Assembly: GCA_022578965.1 (NCBI GenBank)
Contig: MU400564.1
Span: forward strand, 206,847 to 270,846
Direction of reading: 5' to 3'
Source of the DNA: Xylaria sp. FL1777
Taxonomy: Eukaryota > Ascomycota > Sordariomycetes > Xylariales > Xylariaceae
Length of the DNA stretch: 64,000 nucleotides
How positions within the stretch are numbered: position 1 is the stretch's first letter; every line of letters begins with the position of its first letter. This document shows, one piece after another, positions 34,924-46,341 of this stretch. Made by a program: the position numbers and the translations under genes. The notes beneath the pieces are model-generated. The model was given only the letters and a program-made list of their open reading frames with translations, was not told the origin of the DNA and made no database searches.

Positions 34924-35662
34924 ATGTCTGCCCTCAAAGCCGGAGATGCCTTCCCCGAAGGCGTGAGCTTCCTCTACGTCAAGCCCACCCCCGAGACCAG
35001 CGACGTCCTAGCCTGCGGCATACCCACCAAGTTCGACGCCAGCGCCGGTAAGTCAACATCACGTCACCCGTCTAATCCCAATGGCATCTCCTCGCCGTCC
35101 CACAAGCAGAACAGAGAGATAGATCCCTAGCTAACCGCCCCCCTTCCCACTTACCACAGAGTTCAAGAACAAGAAGGCCGTCCTAGTCTCCGTCCCGGGC
35201 GCTTTCACGCCCACTTGCCAGGTGACCCACGTCACGGGCTACATCAACAAGCTCGCCGAGCTCAAGGCCAAGGGCGTCGACACCATCGTCGTCATCGCCT
35301 TCAACGACCCCTTCGTCCAGGCCGCCTGGGGCAAGGCCAACGGCATCAAGGATGAGTCCATCGTAAGCCTGCCTCTCTCTCTCTCTTTTCCCTCTCTTTT
35401 TTTTTTTCTCCTTTTCTTTACACCTTCCTTTCCCTTTCCCCTTTCCCCTTTCCCTTTCCCCCCCGGCTAACCAGAACACCAACAACAGATCTTCGCCACC
35501 GACAACGAGGCCGCCTTCAGCGGTTCCCTCGGCTGGACCCTGGGCCCCCGCACCGCCCGCTACGCCATCATCGTCGACCACGGAAAGGTCGTTTACGCCG
35601 AGAAGGAGCCCGCCGGCGACGTCGGTGTCTCCGGCGTTGACGCCGTTCTCTCCAAGCTATAA
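34924..35662 (+). CDS. Peroxiredoxin, Asp f3/PMP20 type, peroxisomal
   Basis: Thiol peroxidase of the peroxiredoxin-5/AhpE-like (AHP1/PMP20) family that reduces hydrogen and alkyl peroxides. Exons 34924-35047, 35160-35362 and 35489-35662 (166 aa, frame closed). The peroxidatic Cys is residue 61 in PGAFTPTCQVTH. A second Cys lies at residue 31 (DVLACGIPT), the arrangement described for Asp f3-type two-Cys enzymes. Further blocks: VDTIVVIAFNDPFVQAAWGK and GWTLGPRTARYAIIVDHGKV. The protein ends in VLSKL, a canonical SKL peroxisome-targeting signal (PTS1). The second intron is a 127-bp pyrimidine-rich tract with repeated CCCTTTCC blocks and a CTAAC branch site. Coding bases are strongly C-biased, as in highly expressed fungal genes. 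Confidence 0.93.
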
Positions 35663-36386
35663 AGCAAGCGCCTTCGTAAATTCCGTGAATAGGAATCTCA
35701 CCCGCTGTTCAATTCTTCTGTTTCTGCATGAATGAACTTGCTAGTGGGTGTTAAGAGGGTATGGGATAGACTACTGGAGTGAATCGTATATATCGGTAGA
35801 TAAATTAGACTAGAAGTCAAAAATGAACAAATCGTAAAACCCACTTGCCACAGACCATTAGACAAACACTTTGAAAGCTACGCCTTGTGTAATTATTCCT
35901 ACGTTTCAACCTCGAAAATGGATACGGGAATGAATATATTTAAAACAACAGAACATCAGAGCAGAGACTACTGAACACAACCACCAACCACGGATGTCCC
36001 TACATCAGAGGCTGGGCACGAGAGAAATGTAAATTCCCCATAACAGACTCAGACATCACGCAAGAACACCATCGGATCAGATAAGTGAACAATGCTGGCA
36101 TTCATCAGCTACCAGGAGAGAATTCTCTCTCATAGCCATGAGAGAGGTTTTCATGCATTCCCCCAAACCGAGAGATGTATTCATGTTTAGTTGATTCGTA
36201 GGCCGAAATGACAAAGTCGAGGTTTAATATCCCACCCAAGACGCCGCCAGACACATTGTTAGAATGTCCATCCCACCATCAATGCTTGTCATCCACCGGT
36301 CGGCCACGCGCACGTACAAGTCTCTATCTCCAGGCCATCCCATTATCAAATGCTAGTCATCAGAAGTTGTGCATTTTTATTTTTTC
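35663..36386. other. Convergent 3' intergenic
   Basis: 3' regions of the peroxiredoxin and eL24 genes; nothing specific seen. Confidence 0.45.
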
Positions 36387-37286
36387 TTAACGGGTGTTGG
36401 ACTGGACCTTGGTCTGTGCGCCTCTGGCTCCCTGCTTGCCGACGATGCGCTGGGTCTGGCCCTTGGCGGCACCGGCGGCCTTCTTGGCCTTCTCGGACTT
36501 CTTGGCGGCCGCGGCTTCAGCCTTCTTCTCCTTGCTCTCCTTGATGGCTTGTAGGCGGGCGGCTGAGCGGACCTCGGGTCTGATAGATCGCCTCTCCTTG
36601 ATCACATCGAGAGAGGCACCGACGATGGCACGCTGGGACTTGACGGTACGGCGAGTTCGCTTCTTGGCGGTTTCCTGTAATTGATGTCAATGGCTGTCGT
36701 GTATGTTTATCGTGCTGCAGGCGTTGAATTGTTCCATCCCCGATGTAGACGAAGGTGCGAGACATGGCACGATAGGTATATGGACTTCTCGTCGTGCAGG
36801 TGGAGGGCTGGGAAAGATGGTGGAATATCGTACCTCAGTGATACCCTTTCGGTGTTGGCGTCGGAACAGTACAGTCCACGAGATGCGACGGGGGTTCTTG
36901 CGCTGAAGGAACAGCGACTCTGACTTGCCGTTCTGGAATCGGAAGATCTTGCTGTCACCTCTGACGTAGAGCTTACCCTAGAGCCAAAAAAACACCATCA
37001 GCAATTGTCCGTTGAGCGGAATAGCACGACAAATGGGATTGTCGAGGCCGTCATAACGTCAACATTGCAAGTCTCAGCATCGCCACAGCCGACCATGTCG
37101 TTCCGGTATCAATCCACTGTCATTCCCCTCTCGTCCACGTTTCTCAGTTCCCCAATTCGTGCGACCAAGACTCGAATGCGATCGTTATGACGGCCGGGTA
37201 AAACCTTGGAAGTGGTGGGTGGTGGGTGGATGTACCTTGCCAGGGTAGATTCTCTGGCCAGAGAAGGAGTCGTCGTAAGTTCTCAT
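36387..37286 (-). CDS. RPL24: 60S ribosomal protein L24 (eL24)
   Basis: Component of the large ribosomal subunit that forms an intersubunit bridge. Exons in transcript order: 37286-37236, 36977-36834 and 36674-36387 (160 aa, frame closed). N-terminal fold: [20 protein letters not shown], then [20 protein letters not shown] and [17 protein letters not shown], the conserved zinc-ribbon-like region that in fungi lacks cysteines. The C-terminus is a long basic, Ala/Lys-rich helix ([36 protein letters not shown]). Introns of 258 and 159 bp are long compared with those of neighbouring metabolic genes, as usual for fungal ribosomal protein genes. It is divergent from TAD1, with 409 bp between starts. 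Confidence 0.95.
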
Positions 37287-37695
37287 ATTGACGGTTGGTG
37301 GTGGTGAGAACTTAAGTCGGCTGTGGTGGTTAGTAAAGGCGTGATGTTGGGATTATGGAGGAGGCGGCTCAAGGACTGCTCAGACCGGCGTTGAATTTCG
37401 AAAAGTCCAAAGTGCGCGTGCAATTGTGGGTTGGAATGACTAAGCCGCGAAAAATAGCCACCAATCCCAGCCCCGCCTTTAGGGTCCCTTCTCTCGCTAG
37501 GAATGCGGACTTATGTGGCTTGGGCGGAGTGAGTGTGGCTGATATCACTCATGTACATATGTAATTGAGAAATAACCCCGACATCTGCATATAAATAGCC
37601 TCTAGGTTCTTAGGTATAACCTGTTGACCATTTTCCATGCTCCCAGGTAGCGAGGTCAAATAAATATCTACTGTAGATACCATGCCTTCCATGAC
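37287..37695. other. Divergent promoter region, RPL24/TAD1
   Basis: 409 bp between two divergent starts; presumably carries both promoters. No specific element recognised with confidence. Confidence 0.45.
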
Positions 37696-39451
37696 ATGAC
37701 TAACAATTCCGACCTCGTAGCATCTCTGGTGCAGCAAAAATTTGATAATTTGCCCACTAAACGCAAGCCTGTTGTTCGTGACAATGGCCTCCGCGAATGG
37801 GTACCCCTGAGCGGTATCGTTGCTGAAGGTACCTATCCAACTCATTATACCCTCTCTAACATTCAATATGTCTATTCAAGTAGCCTACTTGAGAGAAGAC
37901 CGAACATCTAAGTCCTCTTGTGATCATTCACCCTCATGACAAGTGGCTAACAGATTATGTAGAAAAGAATGGCAGACTAACATGCCTATCCCTGGCGTAT
38001 GTCTTCCTGACTTACATGATTTGAATTATGTATGCTCGTACATGCCACTAATAGCAAAGGACAAGTAGAACAGGCATGAAATGCCTTCCTTCATCCAAGC
38101 TCCCGCAAGCACAAGGAAACGTATTACATGACTGGCATGCCGAGATACTCGCCATCCGGGCCTTTAACTGCTTTGTTCTCGACGAATGTCGAGCAGTAGC
38201 AAGCGGTTCCAAGAGCTCATCCGACTTTATACGACGCCGGACTAGTGCTGAGATAAACGCTATCTGTGATTCTATCGACAACCATGATGATAGAGTGGAC
38301 TGGCATGGCCAGCCTTTTACGTGGAGGGAGGATGTGATATTGCATATGTATTGCTCTGAAGCTCCTTGTATGTCATCCTACCATAATATTATTATCCTTA
38401 TCTATTCATATTGTTAGCTCGTGAAGAAAGGCTCACACAATTCGTAGGCGGTGATGCGAGCATGGAGCTCACCATGGCATCCCAGGCCGATGCAACGCCA
38501 TGGGCTATTCCAGCAGTCTCACAGCAGGAGTCTCCCTCCATTCCTTTTGTTGTCTCAAATCCGGCACCCCTAGAACCGGACATCCTTCTACCTGGAAGAG
38601 CCTACTTCTCCCAGCTTGGAATTGTCCGCCGCAAGCCGTCAAGAGGCGATGCACCACCAACCCTGTCGAAGTCCTGCTCAGACAAGCTGTCCCTCCACCA
38701 ATGCACCTCTCTCCTCTCCTCACCCACCTCGCTACTTGTGAGTCCAGACCACGCATACATATCTACTTTAATCCTGCCCACATTTCAATACAGCGCCTCA
38801 GGATGTAAAAGGGCATTCTCGGACGGCCAGAGCCAGGATGAAGGCGACAAAGCAGCCAATGCACAACAAGCTCGCATGGCCTCGTTAGCCACCCAAGACA
38901 ACAACTGGAGCCGGTCAGGGGGGTATAGCTTCCAACCGTTCACGGTAAAGACAACGGATCTCGAATTCGCCTTCTCGCGACGAACCGCCATGACCCTCCT
39001 AACGCCCTCCCCCTCCCCTCCTATCACAGACGTCAAACCCAAAATAACCCCAAGCAACCTCTCCGTAGCGCTCACGGCCTTCAACCGCGAAGAAACGACC
39101 CTAAACGGCGTCCTACAGGGCCACAAGGCGTCACAAGCGCACATCCGAGGCGCAAGCTTCGCCTCGCGGCGAAGTCTATGGCTTCAGGCCGTCGAAGTCG
39201 CAAGCCTACTGAGCGAAGACGGATCAGGAAATACCCAGCAAATCCAACAAGCGCTCGGCGTCCCGTGCTTATCAACAACAACGACAACAACGGCGGCGGC
39301 AGAAGCTTCACCAGCAACAGAAACGAAAACCTACAGAGACCTCAAGAACACGCCGCTCCTCGAACCCCGCAGACGCGCAAAGCAGGCTGCGAGGAGCGTC
39401 GCGCTGAAGGGGTGGGTGCGGAATATAGGGGATGAGGATTTCGTGCTTTGA
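37696..39451 (+). CDS. TAD1: tRNA-specific adenosine deaminase 1 (ADAT1/Tad1)
   Basis: Deaminates A37 to inosine in eukaryotic tRNA-Ala; zinc enzyme of the ADAR-type deaminase domain. Exons 37696-37828, 37963-37996 (34 nt), 38069-38367 and 38448-39451 (489 aa, frame closed). Start region SDLVASLVQQKFDNLPTKRK is family-like. The small second exon supplies KNGRLTCLSLA, joining to TGMKCLPSSK. The active site has DWHAEILAIRAF (zinc His and proton-shuttle Glu) and YCSEAPCGDASMEL (Cys ligand; Cys split by an intron). The second Cys ligand is in SKSCSDKLSLHQC. The long C-terminal half contains low-complexity Thr/Ala and Ser/Pro stretches (for example a Thr run near residue 448), commonly seen in filamentous fungi. 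The ATG choice follows the first in-frame conserved Met. Confidence 0.92.
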
Positions 39452-40697
39452 GGCACCATCGCCCAATGAGCGAATCGGTTCACGGTTTGTTGAAAACCAA
39501 AAACCCCCCAGCTCTACCGTTCTTCACGGCAAGGCAATGTTTCAGCAGAATGCTACTCCAGTAGTGGAGATGTCATGTCTGATAACTAGCACGCTGTGAA
39601 GAGGGGAGGACGGAAAGGGGAATAGACGATGCGAAGGGGATGGATGAACGACAGTATATATAGATCCCATAGTGATGGCGAAGTACCTACACAGGTAAGT
39701 AGGTAGGTCGGTAGCCATCTACAGCTACTCATAAGCCCTCAGGAGTAAACACTTCAAAGTAATCAATCAGTATACAACTGCCACTACCTATTCCCCAGAA
39801 CTCAATTGCCAATCGAAGAGCAGATAGTCAGCACATGTAAAGGTCAATCTCAAATTTAGATAGAACATTCCTAGCACGACTTACACGTGTATGTCGACAT
39901 GCTATAATTATCGTTGCGGTTGTTGTATCCCGAAGGAAATATAGATATTGCGTCTGATTCTACTTCCTATGGTCAAACTAAGCCAATATTATCTATATAT
40001 CCACCCTGTAATCACACAAGTGAGCCTCTCTCTCAGCACATGAAACTATAAGTGAGCAAACTACCGAGAACTTTAGAGAATCTTTTGGGTTTCGATAGTA
40101 CAAGCAGCGGCACCATCCCAAGAAACACTATCCGAGCAACCCAATCAGACCAGCCGAGGCCAGTTAAAAGCTTGCACGCAACGGCCTAATTACAGCTACA
40201 ATTACAACATCAACGGGTTCAGGAGGGTATATTGTGTCGTATCCTTTTTTTTTTTTCCTTTCTTTCATTCATGACGAGTGGTAGAGGAATTGATGACAGA
40301 TCTACGGCCGCTGATGGTAGGTCTCTCAAACAACAGCCACCACTTTGAAGACTACCCCGATCGAAGACAACGACCAACTAAAGATGATGACAAAAGGCCC
40401 CCCCTCTCTGAAAAATGCTAGAACAGGTTACCAAACTCCTTCTTTTACCCCTATTCATGCCTTTTTTTGCAAGACTGGGAGTAAGAGAGAGAGAGAGAAA
40501 GGGAATGAGGAGTGATATCCCATGTCCTCTACATATCAAATGCCACTTAGGGTCTTTCCTTCATTACTAGTTCCTTATTTTGTTCCTTTCCCTATCCATG
40601 CCTTTCCTAGTCGGATCACGATGTTCTCGTCAGTCGTATCGGCGGGAGGTTAGTTGTTCCATATCGCGGGGAGCTCTACATTCGCAGGGGACGGATC
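39452..40697. other. Convergent 3' intergenic
   Basis: CAGGTAAGTAGGTAGGTCGG run at 39690-39709, a T run near 40244-40256 and a GA run near 40484-40498. No gene seen. Confidence 0.45.
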
Positions 40698-41428
40698 CTA
40701 CTCGACCTTGCTCTCAAAGTTCTCGCCGGCGACAAGATCGGGAATGTCATCATCGTCTGCATCGCCATCCTTGCTGTCCTTGGTCATGCTCTGGTAGCTC
40801 TCAGCAAGCTTACGCAGAGAGGCGAGAGAGTCAGGACCGAGCTGGTTGAGGATGCCGGGCACCAGCTCAGTTAGCTCCTTGTCCTCACCGGCACCGTAGA
40901 TGGCGAAGGTGTTAGAGGGGACAGCGGCGTGGACTAGACAACAATATCAGTTAACAATGATCGGTCTCCCCGCTGGACAGGGGTAAACGGCTCATATACG
41001 GGTTGTATTTGCATAGAAAAAACGACGAGCACCAGTCCAACTGGGCTAATGAGGCTAGGCTTACCCTTAGGAGCAGAGAAGTGGATGACGTTGCCATCGC
41101 TCTTGAACATGTTCACCTCCTCGATGGCCTGGATAGGCTGGGTGTTCAGCTTCTTCAGGGTGGCTTGGAGCTTCTTGTCGTCGTTGGCACTGCGGGGGAC
41201 ATTGCGCTTCTGCTTGTGTCTGGGCGTGCCCTTTCCACCTATCATGATCCAAACAATCAGCCCTGCGGTTCACGTTGCCGGTGTCGGATCGAACCAGCTC
41301 GGAATCCAGCTCGGAATCCGGCATGGAATCCAGCACGGAACAACTACAACAACAAAACTAGACCTACCGGTTCGGGCAGGGGCGGCGCCGCCGAACTTCT
41401 TCTTGAGTAGCTCCTGGATGTCGGCCAT
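40698..41428 (-). CDS. EGD1: Nascent polypeptide-associated complex subunit beta
   Basis: Beta subunit of the NAC heterodimer, which binds ribosomes near the exit tunnel and shields nascent chains. Exons in transcript order: 41428-41368, 41238-41065 and 40933-40698 (156 aa, frame closed). N-terminal ribosome-binding part [20 protein letters not shown] with the basic [16 protein letters not shown], then the NAC domain: [40 protein letters not shown] and [20 protein letters not shown]. The C-terminus is acidic ([20 protein letters not shown]). Both introns are about 130 bp. Intron 1 contains a 12-bp tandem repeat (listed separately). Confidence 0.95.
41295..41340. repeat. 12-bp tandem repeat inside EGD1 intron 1
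   Basis: About four units of CAGCTCGGAATC with small changes in the third and fourth copies, wholly within the first intron of EGD1. Confidence 0.7.
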
Positions 41429-42369
41429 ACTGTCGGGCAATGTGCAATTCGAGGCGAGAAGACACAGGTCGAAGTGACAGGGGATCAAGGTTCTAGTCTA
41501 GAGCGCGGGAAAAGACATGAATTAGCCAGTCAAGCCTTGCTGCTTTCCCCTCTTCGCGGGCATGTCGAGCCACGAAAATGGTCAAAAGACGGGACGGCGC
41601 ATTCTACATACCTCGAGGATAGCAACGGCGGAGAATCTACCTGCGTCGTCGTCGTCGGGGATCAATGCAGTCGTATCGATCAGTCCGCAGTGGGTGCTCC
41701 GGATGTTGTTGGGCTGTCGCCGTAGAAAATTGGGTGTGCGTTGCCAAGACTTTCCCAGGTAGCTCGCGAAAGGAGAAACCCTCTTCCGCCTCGAAGCAAG
41801 AAGCAAGTACCTACACAATAGGTGCCTAGGTAAATAGGTACCTACAGCTCTAATCTAATCCCTGGGACCAAAACCCCGCCCTTGCGCCGGGTGGGTACCT
41901 CTGTAGCACACCTTCTTTGCCAAGAGCTCCCCGCCAAAACCTCAACATCCCATAAACACCTCAGATCTGCCTATCCACCTTATAAAGATGTACCAATAAA
42001 GCGATATTTTGCTTACCTCAGGTAGGCAAGTAGATAACCCAGAAACGGCTTCATCAGATGAAAATCTAGCAGTTTGTATGTTAACTATCTCCCTAGTCAA
42101 CACACATTATAACTTATATCAACTAATGTGAATATCCGGGTGAGTCAGAGTGAGTGTCCTGCTCGTAACTTAGATCAACCAGAAGTAAGTTTTTTCAGGC
42201 CGTCTATTCATGCCATCGCCCGTCCTTAAGATGATTGCTTTCATCATGAGAACCACCTGAGAAAGATGCAGAAAATTGCCGGCCTCTCCCCTGCCTAATA
42301 GTCATCTGCTCCCGAGCCGGTCTCTGTGAAGGACTGAGTTCTTGGTGGCTTTGTTGGTTTGAGTCGTCA
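41429..42369. other. Intergenic, EGD1 5' side to RdRP 3' side
   Basis: Contains CGTCGTCGTCG near 41646 and TAGGTGCCTAGGTAAATAGG at 41819-41838. No gene seen. Confidence 0.45.
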
Positions 42370-45300
42370 TCATCCTCCACCCATTAGTTTTTCCAGCTCG
42401 TCCATCCCCGTCTCAACCTCCTCTAGAACAACCATCTCCTTTTCCGTTTCCCACTGAACAGGTTGAGCTGCTGTAGAATGGGTGCATCGTCCATTCAATT
42501 CATCACCCATCGGTTTCTCCAACACATCCGTCCCCGTTTCAGCCTCCTCCAATACAACCGCCTTCTCTTCCGGCTCGGCAGCCTGGTCAGCAGGGCCAGT
42601 ATCTCGACCTTTCCCGACGCTCACTTCGTCGCCCTCAACTTCCTCCAATACGGGAGCAAAGACACCAAGACCGAGCAACCGTTCATACTCAGTCTCGCCG
42701 TCCTCGCCCTCAATACCAAAGGCACCCGCTGTGACCTCAGGAAGGCTGTCTAATTCGTAATCCTCAGGGAGGTTGGCGATACGACCGAGCTCCTGATCAA
42801 AGATCCAGGGGAAGCTGATAAACGGCATCGATTGGTCGACAGTTGTATCACCAACTCGACCATTAGCTGCACGTATGGTCACCTGAACCGCTTCCCATGT
42901 GACGCGATAAGCAGCCGCGATGAACGGGTATAGAACATTGGGTTCGCGCGACCCCGCCACGCGAATACATGCGTTCCTGAACCGCTCGCAGTGATTTGCG
43001 ATAATGGGACCCATTGTCTCCTGCATCTGATAGTCACTGCCCACACGCGGTTTAGTCATAACAAAGGTGCTCCAGACCTCAAACTCGGTGCTGATCTCGC
43101 GTTGGTTCATGATCTTCCTCAGTGCTCTGTCATGCTGTCCTTTGATGATTCTCGCCTTTCTCAACACACTATCCGTCAGTGCGAATCGACGGATGATACG
43201 TTCGTCAAAGGCACCATTATAGGTAGGATGAAACGTTGCTTTATTGACAACGTCATAGAGCTGCCCAAGTATTCTCCCAGAATGATACGATCTTCCTGGC
43301 TTTTCCATGAAGTGTGGGAAGTTTTTGGGGCGCAATTCTGCCCTGAGGTAAGCAGGCTGACCGGACTTGGGGTAGTCGACGGCATTGGAATGCAGTTGGG
43401 CTAGTTCCACACATGTAGGGTGTTTTGGTCCTCCTTCGAGCCTATCCGATTGAGCCAGATGTGCATGGGCGATGGTGCTGAGAGCATGGTTCTTCATGAA
43501 AGTGACAAAAAACGCAATGAGGTCACTAGGCTGCACATCTCGATCAAGCTCCACTAACTGTATTGGCTCGTGGATCATGGGTGGGTGGTTCCGCTCCGGT
43601 GGGATGAGGTTAGAATCCCAGATAACAAAGAAGTCATCGCCATCCAGATCGCCACCCGAGCACATGGACGGAATATCACGATCTCCATTCGCTGGAAATA
43701 CCACAACATCACGCAGGTGTTGAAGTGCAGGTACATCCACAGCTTCGACGACACGTATATCTCCCGGATGCAAGGACGGATTGCGCCCCACGACGCAGAG
43801 TCCCGTAACAATCATATAGCTGTTTAAATCGTCTGGCGATGCGCTCGGCCTCGGCACTTGAAGGAATATCTGGGGAAACTCCTGCTTTGAAGAGGAGACT
43901 GATGAGGGCCCTTGCGTGAGGGGATTTTCTGGCTCGTAGTAACCCCGAAGCGTATGAGTCTCGTCGACGCAGCCAAATACAAAAGCGCCCTTCTCAACCA
44001 CAATACGGGCTTTTTCGCGAAGCAGTCGCAATGACCAAGCACGCCACACCTGAAGGATACACATGAAAAATGGTTCTGTGGTCCGCATGAAGCCGTCACT
44101 TATCATTTGGGCCACTTTCGTAGTGATGCCATTCTGATCAATAAACCTACTGAGCAGACGCATGGCTGTCGCTGGGTCCTTCATGGCCTTGTCATAATCC
44201 ATCAGCTGTTTTTGTTGCAGTCTCATAAAAGCAGCGTCAGGAACACCTAAGCAACTGAGAATAGTGATTGTTTGTCTGTTTAGCGTAGCCACAGAGAAAC
44301 GAGATGGTTTGATAATCTCAAGAAATGTAGATTGGGCCTTGAATTTCTTCTGTGACGGCCGTAGGTAGATTTTGTTGAAAGTCATGTCAGGCCAGATGAC
44401 TAACAACCCCTTACTGCCACCGAGCCGAAATTGAAACGCCGATGGGACAAACTTGCTCGTCAGTCGGAGGGGTTTGACAACATATTCGGCCAGCTTTGGT
44501 GAGATTTTCCCGACGCCATCGGTAAAGCACCAGTTATTTCTAAAAATATCGTCGATTTCCCCAACGCTCTGGCTGATCGGACTATCCGTGAGTGCTCTAG
44601 TCGTAGAGAAGCATTGGCCTAATCTGGCTGCATACTTGGCTACGACTTTAATGTGTGCAAAATCTCCCATCCACTCCCGGATCTGATCGCAGTCAATATG
44701 GTCGGTGGGAGCGAAGAAGTAAGCTCCATTTTCCCTGAACTGGGAATTCCCGAAAGCAAGAAACTCGAAGTGGCGACCACCTATGTTGATGCCATTTGAC
44801 AACGTACGAAATACTCTATTGAATAGGGTATTCTGTTGCGTGCTCTCGGGGGATGAGAATATTCTGCCCTTCGCAAGTTCATCCATGAACTGAACTCTCA
44901 AGAAACGATCAGAATACTGAGCGTATCGACGTAGAACCCGGTTCGAAGGTTCCGGGTTCGGGGTACTCAGATACATGGTAGAGGGTGTGATGATCACTTT
45001 TCTAACCCAGGCACAGTGAGGAGGTGCACCAAGCTCTGGGTAGTAGCTCAAGGCCTTTCTATCCTTAAAAAGTGACATAGGATCGTAGAATCTCTTGGGA
45101 TATAGTTGATAGTCATCTCCTATGCCAGGGCCTCTCGACTCGGCAACATAGGCGAGTAGGTCATTCGCCCGGTTCCTCTTTCTCTTGCGTGCGTTGGAGA
45201 GATCGGTGAGTTTACGGAGGAAATCTGAGCTGAGGTTAACCTCGTCGAAGTACCCCTGCGAGATGCATGCTTCGAGTTGGTATCGCACCTCATATGGAAG

Positions 45301-46341
45301 GTTAACTTCTTCAGTTGCGGCGAGAAGTGCGAGATTCCCTTCGTCTGCTCTCGGTTCCAGGACATTCCACAAGTCTGAATTCTTTGCCGGAACAGTGTGC
45401 AAGGAATCGACAGTAACAACTCGTATCGATATGTTGAAGTCGCTCAACGCCGTCTTCATCATTTCCCATACTGACATGTTTGATTTCGACATCGCGAAAG
45501 TGGCCTTGTATGTTGTCCATCGTCCAATATCAACAAAGTGATGTTTGGGCTGGAGGGCGACGCTATCATCTTTGAACCACGTTGTGTCATAGACAACACT
45601 CACAGTCCGGTTCCATGTTTCCCACTCCTTCCATGAAGTTTTTTCCGCGGAATGTGTTCGCTCGCTGTCATCTTTCATAAAAAGAATCGGGGGGCTTTGA
45701 AGTGGAATCAGCACAGAGAATGTTGATGCGTCTTCGTGGAATACTAGGAGATTCGCGAGTTGCGAAAAAAAGATACGTGCTCTATACATCGATATACCTT
45801 CTCGCTCCCCAATGGGGGAGGGATGTTTGAGTGTTGGGTCAATCCTGCGGGGGTCCTCGACGATGCAAGAAAAGGTGATCTCAAGCTTTCGAAACTTCAA
45901 ATCCAGCAAAAAGTTGAAATCGTTTTTCAGTGTGTTCTTTATAGTTCTCATTGCCATGAACTCGTCCGGTTGGGAAAGCACACCGAATTGTATTTCCGCG
46001 GGTTCAATTCTCAACCGTGAGGGATATCTATTTCCTCCAGGGGTGCTAATATCCTCGGGGGGTCTCCGTGGTAGTAGAATTGCCCTGACCTTGTGTTCCT
46101 GCCCTCCGAACTTGATGATCTGGTCACCCCAGCACGCTGTAGACGGAGGAGGCGAGAAACGAACACAGGCGCTATCCCTCCATAGCTCGGAGATCTCGAT
46201 GAAAACAATCTTGCCGTATTGCTGGAAATGTGTAGCCAAGTCGAGCGTTGTGGCCAGGCGAGGAAGAGGGGAGACGCGGATAGCCAGATCATCCCAGTCT
46301 CTCCAGTCCGGCCTTATATCAAGGCGCGACATCTTGGGCAC
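42370..46341 (-). CDS. RNA-dependent RNA polymerase (eukaryotic silencing type)
   Basis: Cell-encoded RdRP of the QDE-1/SAD-1/Rdp1 family, which makes double-stranded RNA for small-RNA silencing (quelling or meiotic silencing). The frame is 1323 codons without an intron. An RRM-like N-terminus (LATHFQQYGKIVFIEISELW, SACVRFSPPP) precedes the RdRP core: YLSTPNPEPSNRVLRRYAQY, FRVLRRY-type contacts, WCFTDGVGKISPKLAEYVV, FQFRLGGSKGLLVIWPD and SFVATLNRQTITIL-like block. The catalytic motif is MCSGGDLDGDDFFVIWD (Asp at residues 898, 900 and 902). The layout resembles the SAD-1/RrpB branch more than QDE-1, but paralogue assignment needs a tree. The C-terminal about 65 residues contain two copies of a VVLEE-ETG-D-LEK-MG unit. 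The next in-frame ATG (46332) could also start it. Confidence 0.95.
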   Translation of the reverse strand: MPKMSRLDIRPDWRDWDDLAIRVSPLPRLATTLDLATHFQQYGKIVFIEISELWRDSACVRFSPPPSTACWGDQIIKFGGQEHKVRAILLPRRPPEDISTPGGNRYPSRLRIEPAEIQFGVLSQPDEFMAMRTIKNTLKNDFNFLLDLKFRKLEITFSCIVEDPRRIDPTLKHPSPIGEREGISMYRARIFFSQLANLLVFHEDASTFSVLIPLQSPPILFMKDDSERTHSAEKTSWKEWETWNRTVSVVYDTTWFKDDSVALQPKHHFVDIGRWTTYKATFAMSKSNMSVWEMMKTALSDFNISIRVVTVDSLHTVPAKNSDLWNVLEPRADEGNLALLAATEEVNLPYEVRYQLEACISQGYFDEVNLSSDFLRKLTDLSNARKRKRNRANDLLAYVAESRGPGIGDDYQLYPKRFYDPMSLFKDRKALSYYPELGAPPHCAWVRKVIITPSTMYLSTPNPEPSNRVLRRYAQYSDRFLRVQFMDELAKGRIFSSPESTQQNTLFNRVFRTLSNGINIGGRHFEFLAFGNSQFRENGAYFFAPTDHIDCDQIREWMGDFAHIKVVAKYAARLGQCFSTTRALTDSPISQSVGEIDDIFRNNWCFTDGVGKISPKLAEYVVKPLRLTSKFVPSAFQFRLGGSKGLLVIWPDMTFNKIYLRPSQKKFKAQSTFLEIIKPSRFSVATLNRQTITILSCLGVPDAAFMRLQQKQLMDYDKAMKDPATAMRLLSRFIDQNGITTKVAQMISDGFMRTTEPFFMCILQVWRAWSLRLLREKARIVVEKGAFVFGCVDETHTLRGYYEPENPLTQGPSSVSSSKQEFPQIFLQVPRPSASPDDLNSYMIVTGLCVVGRNPSLHPGDIRVVEAVDVPALQHLRDVVVFPANGDRDIPSMCSGGDLDGDDFFVIWDSNLIPPERNHPPMIHEPIQLVELDRDVQPSDLIAFFVTFMKNHALSTIAHAHLAQSDRLEGGPKHPTCVELAQLHSNAVDYPKSGQPAYLRAELRPKNFPHFMEKPGRSYHSGRILGQLYDVVNKATFHPTYNGAFDERIIRRFALTDSVLRKARIIKGQHDRALRKIMNQREISTEFEVWSTFVMTKPRVGSDYQMQETMGPIIANHCERFRNACIRVAGSREPNVLYPFIAAAYRVTWEAVQVTIRAANGRVGDTTVDQSMPFISFPWIFDQELGRIANLPEDYELDSLPEVTAGAFGIEGEDGETEYERLLGLGVFAPVLEEVEGDEVSVGKGRDTGPADQAAEPEEKAVVLEEAETGTDVLEKPMGDELNGRCTHSTAAQPVQWETEKEMVVLEEVETGMDELEKLMGGG

